In this document: positions 50,926 to 58,520 of the stretch, one piece after another
Position numbering within the stretch: the stretch's first letter is position 1
Layout of the letters: each line of letters opens with the position of its first letter
Source: Streptomyces sp. NBC_00335
GTDB taxonomy: Bacteria; Actinomycetota; Actinomycetes; Streptomycetales; Streptomycetaceae
Reading direction: 5' to 3'
Length of the DNA stretch: 64,000 bases
Assembly: GCF_036127095.1 (NCBI RefSeq)
Contig: NZ_CP108006.1
Location: 7,431,501 to 7,495,500, forward strand
The notes under the pieces: model-generated
What the model was told of the DNA's origin: nothing
The model's database searches: none
The model's input: the letters and a program-made list of their open reading frames with translations, nothing else
Position numbers and translations under genes: made by a program

Positions 50926-53619
50926 ATGCGCAGACCCCGCAGAACACCGGAAGCAGCGGCGTCGCGGCCGCCCGCGCCCGCGCCGGCGGGTGGCCGCGGC
51001 AAGGGGCCGGGACGCCGGGCGCACGCCGGACCGCCCGCCGAGGAGCCGGCGGAGCGCGCTGCCTCCGACGTGTTCGCGGCGATACCCGGCGCGGCCGGGG
51101 GCGGTGCCCGCGGTCCGCGCCTGCGACTGCGCCCCGCCACCGTCCGGGCGAAGATCGTCTCGCTGCTGATGGTGCCGGTGGTCTCCCTGCTCGCCCTCTG
51201 GGCCTTCGCGACCGTCGACGCGGCCCAGGACGTCGCCCGCCTCAGCCGCGTTCAGCGCGTAGACCGGGAACTGCGGGCCCCGGTGGAGAACGCCATCGCC
51301 GCGCTGCAGGCCGAACGGCGCACGGCCGTACGGCTGCTGGCCGACCCCACTGCCGGCCAGGCGGCCGCCGCCCAGGCCCCCGGCCAGGCCGCAGCCCTGG
51401 ACGAGCAGGCACGCCGCACCGACGGAGCCCTACGGTCGCTGCGGCTCGGCGACCGCAACACCGTGGCCGACTCCGGCGACTACCGCACCGACATCGTCGT
51501 CCGGCTGCGTGCCTTCGTCGCCGCCGCCGAGGGGCTGGGTCCGGCGCGCGAGGACGTCGCCGAGCACCGGGCGACCCCGGAAGCGGCGTACGAGACGTAC
51601 ACCCGGGTGATCGACACGGCGCTGGATGTGGGTGGCGCCCTCTCCGGAGGCGGCCAGGACGCCGAGCTGGGCGTCGACGCCCGGGTCCTGCTGGAGTTCG
51701 CGCGGGCCGGGGAGCAGCTGTCCCGGGAGGACGCCCTGCTGACGGCGTCGCGGCCGCGCACCGCCGAAACGCTTCGCCGCCTGACCGGAGCGATCGAGAC
51801 CCGACGCGCCCTGACCGCCTCCGCCGCCCCGGACCTGCCCGCCGCCCAGCAGGACGCCTGGCAGTCCGTGGCCAAGAGCGCCGCCTACGCCGACCTCACC
51901 GGGGCCGAGGACCGGGCGCTCGCCGCCGCGGCCGGTGCCGGGGCGGCCGGCCCGCCCTCCGGCTGGGAGGCGGCCTACACCTCGGTCGCCGGCTCGATGC
52001 GGGAGATCGGGGACGCCGCCCACGCGGCCGCCGCGGACCGCGCCGACCCCTTCGGCGCGGGCGCGCTGAGTCCCGCCGGAGCCGCCGTCGCCCTGGGCCT
52101 GGCCGCGGTGGCCGCCTCGCTCGTCATCTCGGTCCGCATCGGCCGGGCCCTCGTGGTCGAGCTGGTCTCGCTGCGCAACACCGCGCTGGAGATCGCGCAC
52201 CGCAAACTCCCGCAGGCCATGGACCGGTTGCGGGCCGGGCAGGACATCGACGTGGCCGCCGAAACCCCGCGGGGACCGGCCGCCGACGACGAGATCGCCC
52301 AGGTCGGCGAGGCACTGGCCACGGTCCACCGGGCCGCGCTCAGCGCCGCCGTCGAACGCGCGGAACTGGCCAGCGGCGTGAGCGGGGTCTTCGTCAACCT
52401 CGCCCGGCGCAGCCAGGTCCTGGTCCACAAGCAGCTCACCCTCCTCGACTCGATGGAGCGGCGCGCCGACGACCCGAACGAGCTCGGCGACCTCTTCCGC
52501 CTCGACCACCTCACCACCCGGATGCGGCGGCACGCCGAAAGCCTGATCATCCTCTCGGGCGCCGCCCCCGGCCGCGCCTGGCGGATGCCGATCCCGCTGA
52601 CGAACGTCGTGCGGGCCGCCGTCTCCGAGATCGAGGACTACCCGCGCGTCGAGGTCCGCCAGCTCGCGGAGGCGGCCGTGGTCGGCGGAGCCGTCGCCGA
52701 CCTCACCCATCTGCTCGCGGAACTCATCGAGAACGCCACCCAGTTCTCCCCGCCCCACACCAAGGTCAGGGTCAGCGGAGAACCCGTCGGCGCCGGCTAC
52801 GTCCTGGAGGTCGAGGACCGGGGTCTCGGCATGGGCCGCGAATCCCTCCAGGAGGCCAACCGGCGCATCGAGCAGTCCGAGGCGCTCGACCTCTTCGACA
52901 GCGACCGGCTCGGGCTCTTCGTGGTCAGCCGTCTCTCGGCCCGCCACGGTGTGAAGGTACACCTGCGCATGTCACCGTACGGCGGCACCACCGCGGTGGT
53001 GCTGCTCCCGAACTCCCTGCTCCAGGGCGCCCTCACGGCCGCCGCACCGCAGCCCGAGGAGCAGGCGCGCGCGACCCCGGCTCCGGAGCCGGTCACCGAA
53101 CCGGTCCGGGAGCGGGAGCGGCTGCGGGAGCCGTCCCAGGCCATCAGCGTCGTACGCGACGACGTGCGCGGGGTGCCGGTCCCGGACCGGAGCCCCGTAC
53201 GGGAGGAGCCCCGGCCCTCCCCGGTGGCCCCGCTGCGGCCGCGCGGCTCCGCGGGCGCGGTTCCCCGTACGCCCGCCCCGGCTGTCACGGCGGCCCCCTC
53301 GGGCCCATCCGCCCCCTCGGGTCCGGCGGCCTCCGTCACCGAACTGCCGCGCCGGGTCCGGCAGGCGAGCCTCGTCCCGCAGCTGCGCGAGGCCCCCGCT
53401 CCGAAGGCCCCGGCCGGTGTCCGGGGGGCCGATGAACCGCGCGGCCGCAGCCCCGAGCAGGCGCGCGAGCGGATGGCGGCGTACCGGGCGGGCTGGGTGC
53501 GGGGCACGCAGGCGACCGGCGAGGCCGGCGCGGACGGCCCGGGCGGCGCGGGCAGTGCGGGGCCCACGGGTGGCACGGGCGGCACAGGCAGTACTGGCGA
53601 AGGCGAAGGAGCACGATGA
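50926..53619 (+). CDS. cvnA: conservon sensor-kinase-like protein CvnA
   Basis: An 897-aa nitrate/sensor-type ATP-binding protein. An Ala/Pro-rich head precedes the first transmembrane segment at about 80-103. An external NIT-like helical domain (about 105-380, REDALLTASRPRTAETLRRL) leads to a second segment at about 385-405. Next come a HAMP-like linker, a pseudo-dimerisation region (AVERAELASGVSGVFVNLARRSQVLVHKQL) and a HATPase domain at about 560-700 with LLAELIENATQFSPP, VEDRGLGMG and RLGLFVVSRLSARHG. A disordered tail of about 190 residues follows. Conservon kinases control GTPase CvnD. ATG at 50926; its stop overlaps cvnB (ATGA). Confidence 0.93.
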   Translation: MRRPRRTPEAAASRPPAPAPAGGRGKGPGRRAHAGPPAEEPAERAASDVFAAIPGAAGGGARGPRLRLRPATVRAKIVSLLMVPVVSLLALWAFATVDAAQDVARLSRVQRVDRELRAPVENAIAALQAERRTAVRLLADPTAGQAAAAQAPGQAAALDEQARRTDGALRSLRLGDRNTVADSGDYRTDIVVRLRAFVAAAEGLGPAREDVAEHRATPEAAYETYTRVIDTALDVGGALSGGGQDAELGVDARVLLEFARAGEQLSREDALLTASRPRTAETLRRLTGAIETRRALTASAAPDLPAAQQDAWQSVAKSAAYADLTGAEDRALAAAAGAGAAGPPSGWEAAYTSVAGSMREIGDAAHAAAADRADPFGAGALSPAGAAVALGLAAVAASLVISVRIGRALVVELVSLRNTALEIAHRKLPQAMDRLRAGQDIDVAAETPRGPAADDEIAQVGEALATVHRAALSAAVERAELASGVSGVFVNLARRSQVLVHKQLTLLDSMERRADDPNELGDLFRLDHLTTRMRRHAESLIILSGAAPGRAWRMPIPLTNVVRAAVSEIEDYPRVEVRQLAEAAVVGGAVADLTHLLAELIENATQFSPPHTKVRVSGEPVGAGYVLEVEDRGLGMGRESLQEANRRIEQSEALDLFDSDRLGLFVVSRLSARHGVKVHLRMSPYGGTTAVVLLPNSLLQGALTAAAPQPEEQARATPAPEPVTEPVRERERLREPSQAISVVRDDVRGVPVPDRSPVREEPRPSPVAPLRPRGSAGAVPRTPAPAVTAAPSGPSAPSGPAASVTELPRRVRQASLVPQLREAPAPKAPAGVRGADEPRGRSPEQARERMAAYRAGWVRGTQATGEAGADGPGGAGSAGPTGGTGGTGSTGEGEGAR

Positions 53620-54062
53620 TGATCGAACATCAGAGGATCGACCTCGACGGCGTCCGCAGGTCGGGCGAGCTCGACTGGCTCCTGGACGACCTCGTGGTCC
53701 GGGTGCGCGAGGTCCGGCACGCCGTGGTCCTGTCCAACGACGGCCTGGCGGTGGGCGCTTCCAGCGCGCTCAGCCGGGAGGACGCCGAACACCTGGCGGC
53801 CGTGGCCTCCGGCTTCCACAGCCTGGCCAAGGGCGCAGGCCGGCACTTCCACGCCGGGGGCGTGCGCCAGACGATGGTGGAGATGGACGAGGGCTTCCTC
53901 TTCGTGGCGGCCGCCGGAGACGGCTCCTGCCTGGCCGTGCTCAGCGGCGCCGGCGCCGACATGGGGCTGATCGCCTACGAGATGGCCCGGCTGGTCAAGC
54001 GGGTCGGCGAGCACCTGTACACCCCGGCCCGGTTCGCGGCGCGGCCGCCGGCCGCCGGTTGA
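53616..54062 (+). CDS. cvnB: roadblock/LC7 protein CvnB
   Basis: A 148-aa roadblock/LC7-domain protein (about residues 18-130, ELDWLLDDLVVRVREVRHAVVL, then AGGVRQTMVEMDEGFLFV). CvnB proteins are regulators of the partner GTPase. The ATG overlaps the cvnA stop by 4 bases. A paralogue of it lies at 55693-56091, with most residues identical across the core. Confidence 0.95.
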   Translation: MMIEHQRIDLDGVRRSGELDWLLDDLVVRVREVRHAVVLSNDGLAVGASSALSREDAEHLAAVASGFHSLAKGAGRHFHAGGVRQTMVEMDEGFLFVAAAGDGSCLAVLSGAGADMGLIAYEMARLVKRVGEHLYTPARFAARPPAAG

Positions 54063-54073
54063 GGGCGGCGGCC

Positions 54074-54460
54074 TTGAGCACGAACGGCCGGTGGTACGAC
54101 GCCGACGCGGGCCCGCTCGTCCGTCCGTACGCCATGACCGGCGGACGCACGAAGCCGGGACCCCACGGGGTCCGGTTCGACCTGATCGCACTGGTCGTCG
54201 TGGACCCGGCGGGGACCGACGAGGCGGCCGAGTCGCTGCTGGGGCCGGAGCACCGTGCGCTGCTCGGCCTGTGCCGGGACGAGACCCAGTCGGTGGCGGA
54301 GCTCGCGGCGGACGCGGACCTTCCCGTGGGCGTCGTGCGCGTACTGCTCGGGGACCTGCTGGAGGCCGGGCACGTCAAGGTCAGCAGACCGGTGCCACCC
54401 GCACAGCTGCCTGACGAGCGGATTCTGCGTGAAGTCATCGAGGGATTGCGAGCGCTGTGA
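54074..54460 (+). CDS. cvnC: DUF742 protein CvnC
   Basis: A 128-aa DUF742 protein. The DNA-binding-like winged-helix region covers about residues 15-125, with RFDLIALVVVDPAG, LLGPEHRALLGLCRDETQSVAELAADADLPVGVVRVLLGDLLEAGHVKV and the terminal RILREVIEGLRAL. The TTG start at 54074 (MSTNGRWYDADAGPLVRPYAMTGGR) with GAGGG upstream gives the normal length; frame read-through from cvnA/cvnB continues upstream. Third gene of the conservon. Confidence 0.92.
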   Translation: MSTNGRWYDADAGPLVRPYAMTGGRTKPGPHGVRFDLIALVVVDPAGTDEAAESLLGPEHRALLGLCRDETQSVAELAADADLPVGVVRVLLGDLLEAGHVKVSRPVPPAQLPDERILREVIEGLRAL

Positions 54461-55098
54461 TGGGACTGCACGACAACGGGCCGGCGCCGTCCGCCGAGGG
54501 CGGAGAGGAACTGGCCTCGCTCGCGCTGAAGATACTCGTGGCGGGCGGCTTCGGCGTGGGGAAGACGACCCTGGTCGGCTCCGTCAGCGAGATCCGGCCG
54601 CTGCGGACGGAGGAACTCCTCAGCGAGGCCGGGGAACTGGTCGACGACACGGGCGGGGTCGACCAGAAGACGACGACCACCGTGGCCATGGACTTCGGGC
54701 GGATCACGATCAGGTCGGGGCTGTCCCTCTACCTGTTCGGAACCCCGGGGCAGGACCGCTTCTGGTTCCTGTGGGACGAGCTGTCGCAGGGGGCTCTGGG
54801 CGCGGTGGTCCTCGCCGACACGCGGCGGCTGGAGGACTGCTTCCCGGCGGTGGACTACTTCGAGCACCGCAAGATCCCGTTCGTGGTGGCCGTCAACTGC
54901 TTCGCGAACGCACGGCGGTACGCCTCGAACGAGGTCGCGCGGGCGCTGGACCTGGATCAGGGGACGCCGGTGGTGCTGTGCGACGCGCGGGACAAGGACT
55001 CGGGGAAGGAAGTGCTGATCCGGCTGGTGGAGTACGCGGGGCGGGTGCACACGGCGCGGCTGCTGGAGTCGGTGGAACCGCGGGCCGATTCGGTGTGA
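54457..55098 (+). CDS. cvnD: conservon GTPase CvnD
   Basis: A 213-aa small GTPase. The P-loop is GGFGVGKTTLV (about residues 30-40), switch I follows around SEIRPLRTEE, DTGGV, switch II FGTPGQDRFWFLW, and the base-recognition motif is NCFAN in place of the canonical NKxD, as in other CvnD. Together with CvnA, B and C it forms a membrane-associated complex linked in Streptomyces to development and secondary metabolism. The GTG at 54457 overlaps the cvnC stop; an in-frame ATG follows at 54460. Confidence 0.93.
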   Translation: MMGLHDNGPAPSAEGGEELASLALKILVAGGFGVGKTTLVGSVSEIRPLRTEELLSEAGELVDDTGGVDQKTTTTVAMDFGRITIRSGLSLYLFGTPGQDRFWFLWDELSQGALGAVVLADTRRLEDCFPAVDYFEHRKIPFVVAVNCFANARRYASNEVARALDLDQGTPVVLCDARDKDSGKEVLIRLVEYAGRVHTARLLESVEPRADSV

Positions 55099-55110
55099 AC
55101 CGGCCCGCGG
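55078..55110. terminator. hairpin at the end of cvnD
   Basis: A perfect 10-bp inverted repeat (CCGCGGGCCG / CGGCCCGCGG, 13-base loop) straddles the cvnD stop codon, so the last codons lie in its first arm and loop. The convergent oxidoreductase gene ends 47 bases further on, and the hairpin may terminate both. Confidence 0.7.
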
Positions 55111-55157
55111 TGAAGGGGTGTTGGGGTGGTGGTCCCGTCACGCGGACGGGGACGCCG

Positions 55158-55586
55158 TCAGTCGGCCACGCCTGCTGCCGAGATCACCTTGTCGATGTGG
55201 ACGCGCACGAGCAGCTCGCCGGGGACGGCGTTGCGGCGCCCGAAGGCCTCGCCCTGGTCCGCTCCCATGTAGCGGGCGCCGATCCTGGTCGACCAGGGGA
55301 GCATCGCGTCCAGGTCCTCGCTGATCTCCGCCCGGCCCTGGAGGACGACGTAGGAGAAGGGCGGCCGGTCGTCGTCCACGCAGAGCGCGACGCGGCCGTC
55401 GCGGGCCAGATTGCGCCCCTTGACGGTGTCCTTCCCGGTGTTGAACACGAAGGAATCGCCGTCGAGAACGAACCAGATGGGAGCGATGTGAGGGCTTCCG
55501 TCCTCACGGACGGTGGACAGTTTCCCGGTGCGGGTGGAGCGGGAGACGAACTCCCGCCATTCCTCTTGAGTCATCTTCTTCACCAT
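55158..55586 (-). CDS. PPOX-class F420-dependent flavin/deazaflavin oxidoreductase
   Basis: A 142-aa split-barrel protein (MVKKMTQEEWREFVSRSTRTGKLSTVREDGSPHIAPIWFVLD). The domain covers the whole chain, with GKDTVKGRNLARDGRVALCVDD and SYVVLQGRAEI typical of the PPOX/pyridoxamine oxidase-like F420 group. It probably reduces an organic substrate with F420H2. The ATG at 55586 follows AGGAGG. It is divergent from the second roadblock gene (107 bases apart) and convergent with cvnD. Confidence 0.9.
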   Translation of the reverse strand: MVKKMTQEEWREFVSRSTRTGKLSTVREDGSPHIAPIWFVLDGDSFVFNTGKDTVKGRNLARDGRVALCVDDDRPPFSYVVLQGRAEISEDLDAMLPWSTRIGARYMGADQGEAFGRRNAVPGELLVRVHIDKVISAAGVAD

Positions 55587-55692
55587 GGGTCCATCCTCCT
55601 TGCCGGAAAGGCCCTGGTGGGGAAGGCTGGCGGCACGAGTACGCGGGGTGGGGCGCGGCCGGTGCGGCCGCGTCGACGGGGAGGGACTGTAT

Positions 55693-56091
55693 ATGGCGCT
55701 GGACAAGCAGCTTGACTGGCTGCTGGACGACTTGACGCGGCGCGTGCAGCAGGTGCGGCACGCGGTGGTGCTGTCCAACGACGGCCTGGTGACGGGCGCG
55801 AGCGCGGGGCTGGCACGGGAGGACGCGGAGCACCTGGCGGCCGTCGCGGCGGGGCTGCAGAGCCTTGCGAAGGGCTCGGGGCGGCACTTCAGGGCGGGTG
55901 AGGTCCGACAGACCATGGTCGAGTACGACGACGGGGTCCTCTTCGTCATGGCCGCGGGTGCGGGCAGCTGCCTGTGCGTGCTGAGCGCCTCCGAGGCGGA
56001 TATCGGGCACGTGGCGTACGAGATGACGCTGCTGGTCAACCGGGTGGGGGAGCACCTGGGTGTCGCGGAGCGGCGGATCACCGGCGGCTGA
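55693..56091 (+). CDS. second roadblock/LC7-domain protein (CvnB paralogue)
   Basis: A 132-aa roadblock/LC7 protein, MALDKQLDWLLDDLTRRVQQ... It shares LDWLLDDL, VRHAVVLSNDGL, REDAEHLAAVA, GRHF, VRQTMVE, LFV.AAG.GSCL and RVGEHL with CvnB at 53616-54062, so a recent duplication or close paralogy is clear. It has no cvnA-, C- or D-like neighbours; its own cluster is lacking. The ATG has GGGGAGG upstream. It may join the adjacent conservon as an alternative subunit (inference). Confidence 0.92.
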   Translation: MALDKQLDWLLDDLTRRVQQVRHAVVLSNDGLVTGASAGLAREDAEHLAAVAAGLQSLAKGSGRHFRAGEVRQTMVEYDDGVLFVMAAGAGSCLCVLSASEADIGHVAYEMTLLVNRVGEHLGVAERRITGG

Positions 56092-56201
56092 GAGCGGCGG
56101 GCGGCGCGGTTCGCCCTTTCGGAGTTGTCCACAGGCCCGGCGAGGTGCTGTCGCTCTGAGTTACGTTCTTCACACACAGTAATCACTCTGGTGGGGAGAG
56201 C

Positions 56202-57104
56202 GTGATGACACAGACGGTTCAGGCGCCGCGGGCACAGCGGACGCCGCAGGCGCTGCAGGCACTGCAAACACCGCAGGCACTACGGACGCCGCAGACACCG
56301 CAAGCGCCACAGACGACGGACATGCCGCACGTGGCGCAGGCCGCCGGGCTGATGGGCGGCGGGCGCGCCGCGGGGGAACTGGGCCTGAGCCGAAGCGAGT
56401 TCGCCCGCGCCGTCCAGCTGGGCATCGTGCGGACCGGCCCCCAAGGGGCCGCCGGGGCCGCGCGGTACACCCGGACCGAGCTCGACCGGGTCCGGTCGGC
56501 CGAGGGATTCCCGGACGCGCTGCGCGAGCGCGTGGAGACGGTCGCGGGAGCGGAGGCCGCGGCCGCCGTCCTCGGGGTCGGCCCGAGCCGGTTCACCCGG
56601 CTCGCACGCTGCGGACACCTCACTCCGGTCGGATACCGGATCAACCGCTACCGGGCGGTGGTGTGGCTCTATCTGACCGCGGAGCTACGGGACTTCGCGG
56701 CTCGGGAGCCCGGGATGCTCCGCGGGAGCGCGCCGCCGGGCGATCGGGAACTGATCGAGACCAGGGCCGACCTGCGGCCCCGCAGGTGGCGCGAGCGGCA
56801 TGTCGGGCTGCTGCTGAGACGGACCGCCGACCCCTGGGAGCGGGCTGCCGTACTGGCCTCCGTGCTCCCGGAAGACGATGTGCGCGCGACCGTGCCCGAC
56901 GAGGCGGAGCGGATCCTGCTCGGCGCACTCGCCCCGCCCCCGCCCTACGGGCACCCGCAGGTTCCGGCGGCCGCCGAGGTGGCGGCCCGGCTGCTGCGGG
57001 CCGGGCCACCGGACGAGATCGGCTGGTACCGCACCAGCCTCGACTTCGCCCTGACCGGAGCGAGGGGTCAGTCGAAGTCGACGGGGGAGAGGGGGCCGAC
57101 GTAG
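56202..57104 (+). CDS. DUF6397-like helix-turn-helix protein
   Basis: A 300-aa protein. The N-terminal about 40 residues are Gln/Thr/Pro-rich repeats (TPQALQALQTPQAL...). A helical part follows with GRAAGELGLSRSEFARAVQLGIV and AAAAVLGVGPSRFTRLARCGHLTPVGYRINRYRAVVWLY, two helix-turn-helix-like units, so DNA binding is plausible. The C-terminal part has DPWERAAVLASVLPEDDV. The family assignment is from memory. The start is GTG at 56202 (or ATG 56205) with GGGGAG upstream. It overlaps the 3' end of the convergent YchJ gene by 37 bases. Confidence 0.7.
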   Translation: MMTQTVQAPRAQRTPQALQALQTPQALRTPQTPQAPQTTDMPHVAQAAGLMGGGRAAGELGLSRSEFARAVQLGIVRTGPQGAAGAARYTRTELDRVRSAEGFPDALRERVETVAGAEAAAAVLGVGPSRFTRLARCGHLTPVGYRINRYRAVVWLYLTAELRDFAAREPGMLRGSAPPGDRELIETRADLRPRRWRERHVGLLLRRTADPWERAAVLASVLPEDDVRATVPDEAERILLGALAPPPPYGHPQVPAAAEVAARLLRAGPPDEIGWYRTSLDFALTGARGQSKSTGERGPT

Positions 57105-57478
57105 ACCCAGGCCCCGTTCTCCCGGGCGAAGGAACTGTGCTCGTGCAGCGAGCCGGTGTGCCGGCCCTCGCGGTAGTGCGCCCGGAACTCCACCGAGCCC
57201 TCCGTCTCGAACATCCCGCCGCGCTCGGTGGCCAGGATCTCCAGCCGTTCCCAGCGCTGCCCGGGATCCAGGTCGAGCGCGCCCGGCCGGGTCGAGGGGT
57301 GCCAGGAGCGCAGGAGGTAGGCGGTGTCGCCGACGGCGAAGGCGCTGAAGCGGGAGCGCATCAACAGCTCGGCGGTGGGCGCCTGCCGCCCGCCGGAGTG
57401 GAAGCGGCCGCAGCACTCCGGGTAGGCGGCGGGCAGCCCGCAGGGACAGGGCAGGGCTGGAGTGGCGGGCGTGGGCAT
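57068..57478 (-). CDS. YchJ-family (UPF0225) protein
   Basis: A 136-aa protein. The N-terminal Cys cluster CPCGLPAAYPECCGRFHSGG (about residues 11-30) is a SEC-C-like zinc motif, followed by PTAELLMRSRFSAFAVGDTAYLLRSWHPSTRP and a cystatin-like/NTF2-type domain FRAHYREGRHTGSLHEHSSFARENGAWVY. The biochemical role is not known. The ATG is at 57478. It precedes tesB on the same strand only in the sense that tesB lies upstream, 34 bases away, so the two may be co-transcribed. Confidence 0.92.
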   Translation of the reverse strand: MPTPATPALPCPCGLPAAYPECCGRFHSGGRQAPTAELLMRSRFSAFAVGDTAYLLRSWHPSTRPGALDLDPGQRWERLEILATERGGMFETEGSVEFRAHYREGRHTGSLHEHSSFARENGAWVYVGPLSPVDFD

Positions 57479-57511
57479 GGGACTCGCTCAGTTCTTCGGG
57501 GACGGAGGTGA

Positions 57512-58414
57512 CTACTGGGGCGATACGGCCGGCTTGGAGGCCTTGGCGCCGTAGGGACGGAAGAGCCCCTCCTGGACCACCGATACCAGCAGCCTGCCTT
57601 CGAGGTCGTAGATGCGGCCGCGGGCCAGGCCCCGGCCGCCGTGCGCGATGGGCGATTCCTGGTCGTACAGGAACCACTCGTCGGTCCGGAAAGGCCGGTG
57701 GAACCACATGGCGTGGTCGAGGGAGGCCATGTCGAAACCGCGCATGCCCCACAGCGGTTCCACGGGGATGCGCACGGCATCGAGGAGGGTCATGTCACTG
57801 GCGTAGGTGAGGGCGCAGGTGTGCACGAGCGGGTCGTCGCCCAGCGGGCCGACGGCGCGCATCCACACCGCGCTGCGCGGATCGGCGTCCTTGAGCTCCT
57901 CGGGGGTCCAGCGGAGCCGGTCCACGTAGCGGATGTCGAAGGGCTGGCGGCGGGCCATCCGCTCCAGCGCCTCCGGCAGCGTGCCCAGGTGCTCGCGGAT
58001 CTCGTCCACGACCTTCGGGAGGGTGTCCGGGTGCGGGAAGTCGAGGCGGGGAGGCAGCTGGTGCTCGATGCTGCCCTCCTCCGGCTGATGGAAGGAGGCG
58101 GTCAGATTGAAGATGGTCTTGCCCTGCTGGACCGCGGTGACCCGGCGGGTGGTGAAGGAGCGCCCGTCGCGCACCCGCTCCACCTGGTACACGATCGGCA
58201 CTCCGGGGATGCCAGGGCGCAGGAAGTACGAGTGGAGGGAATGGACGGGCCGGTCGCCCTCCGTGGTGCGGCCGGCCGCCACCAGCGCCTGGCCGGCGAC
58301 CTGGCCGCCGAAGACGCGCTGGAGGGACTCCTGGGGGCTGGCGCCCCGGAAGATGTTGACCTCGATCTGCTCCAGGTCGAGCAGATCGACCAGCCTCTCG
58401 GCGGGGTTCGTCAT
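57512..58414 (-). CDS. tesB: acyl-CoA thioesterase II
   Basis: A 300-aa double-hotdog thioesterase that hydrolyses fatty acyl-CoA. The first hotdog (about 10-125) has RVFGGQVAGQALVAAGRT and VHSLHSYFLRPG; the second (about 170-290) has SDMTLLDAVRIP, SLDHAMWFHRPFRTDEWFLYDQESPIAHGGRGLARGRIYD and the closing GRLLVSVVQEGLFR. Catalytic Asp, Ser/Thr and Gln positions are in place. The ATG at 58414 follows GGAG; the frame to 58621 is not used. Confidence 0.95.
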   Translation of the reverse strand: MTNPAERLVDLLDLEQIEVNIFRGASPQESLQRVFGGQVAGQALVAAGRTTEGDRPVHSLHSYFLRPGIPGVPIVYQVERVRDGRSFTTRRVTAVQQGKTIFNLTASFHQPEEGSIEHQLPPRLDFPHPDTLPKVVDEIREHLGTLPEALERMARRQPFDIRYVDRLRWTPEELKDADPRSAVWMRAVGPLGDDPLVHTCALTYASDMTLLDAVRIPVEPLWGMRGFDMASLDHAMWFHRPFRTDEWFLYDQESPIAHGGRGLARGRIYDLEGRLLVSVVQEGLFRPYGAKASKPAVSPQ

Positions 58415-58520
58415 CAGAGGATCTCCACTGTCGGGCCCGGCGGCCGTGACGGCGCCGGTCGGTTGCGGGTCGGGGGTCGGTTGCCGGGCGGGTGCCCGCC
58501 CGGGCGGAGCCGGGAGGAGG

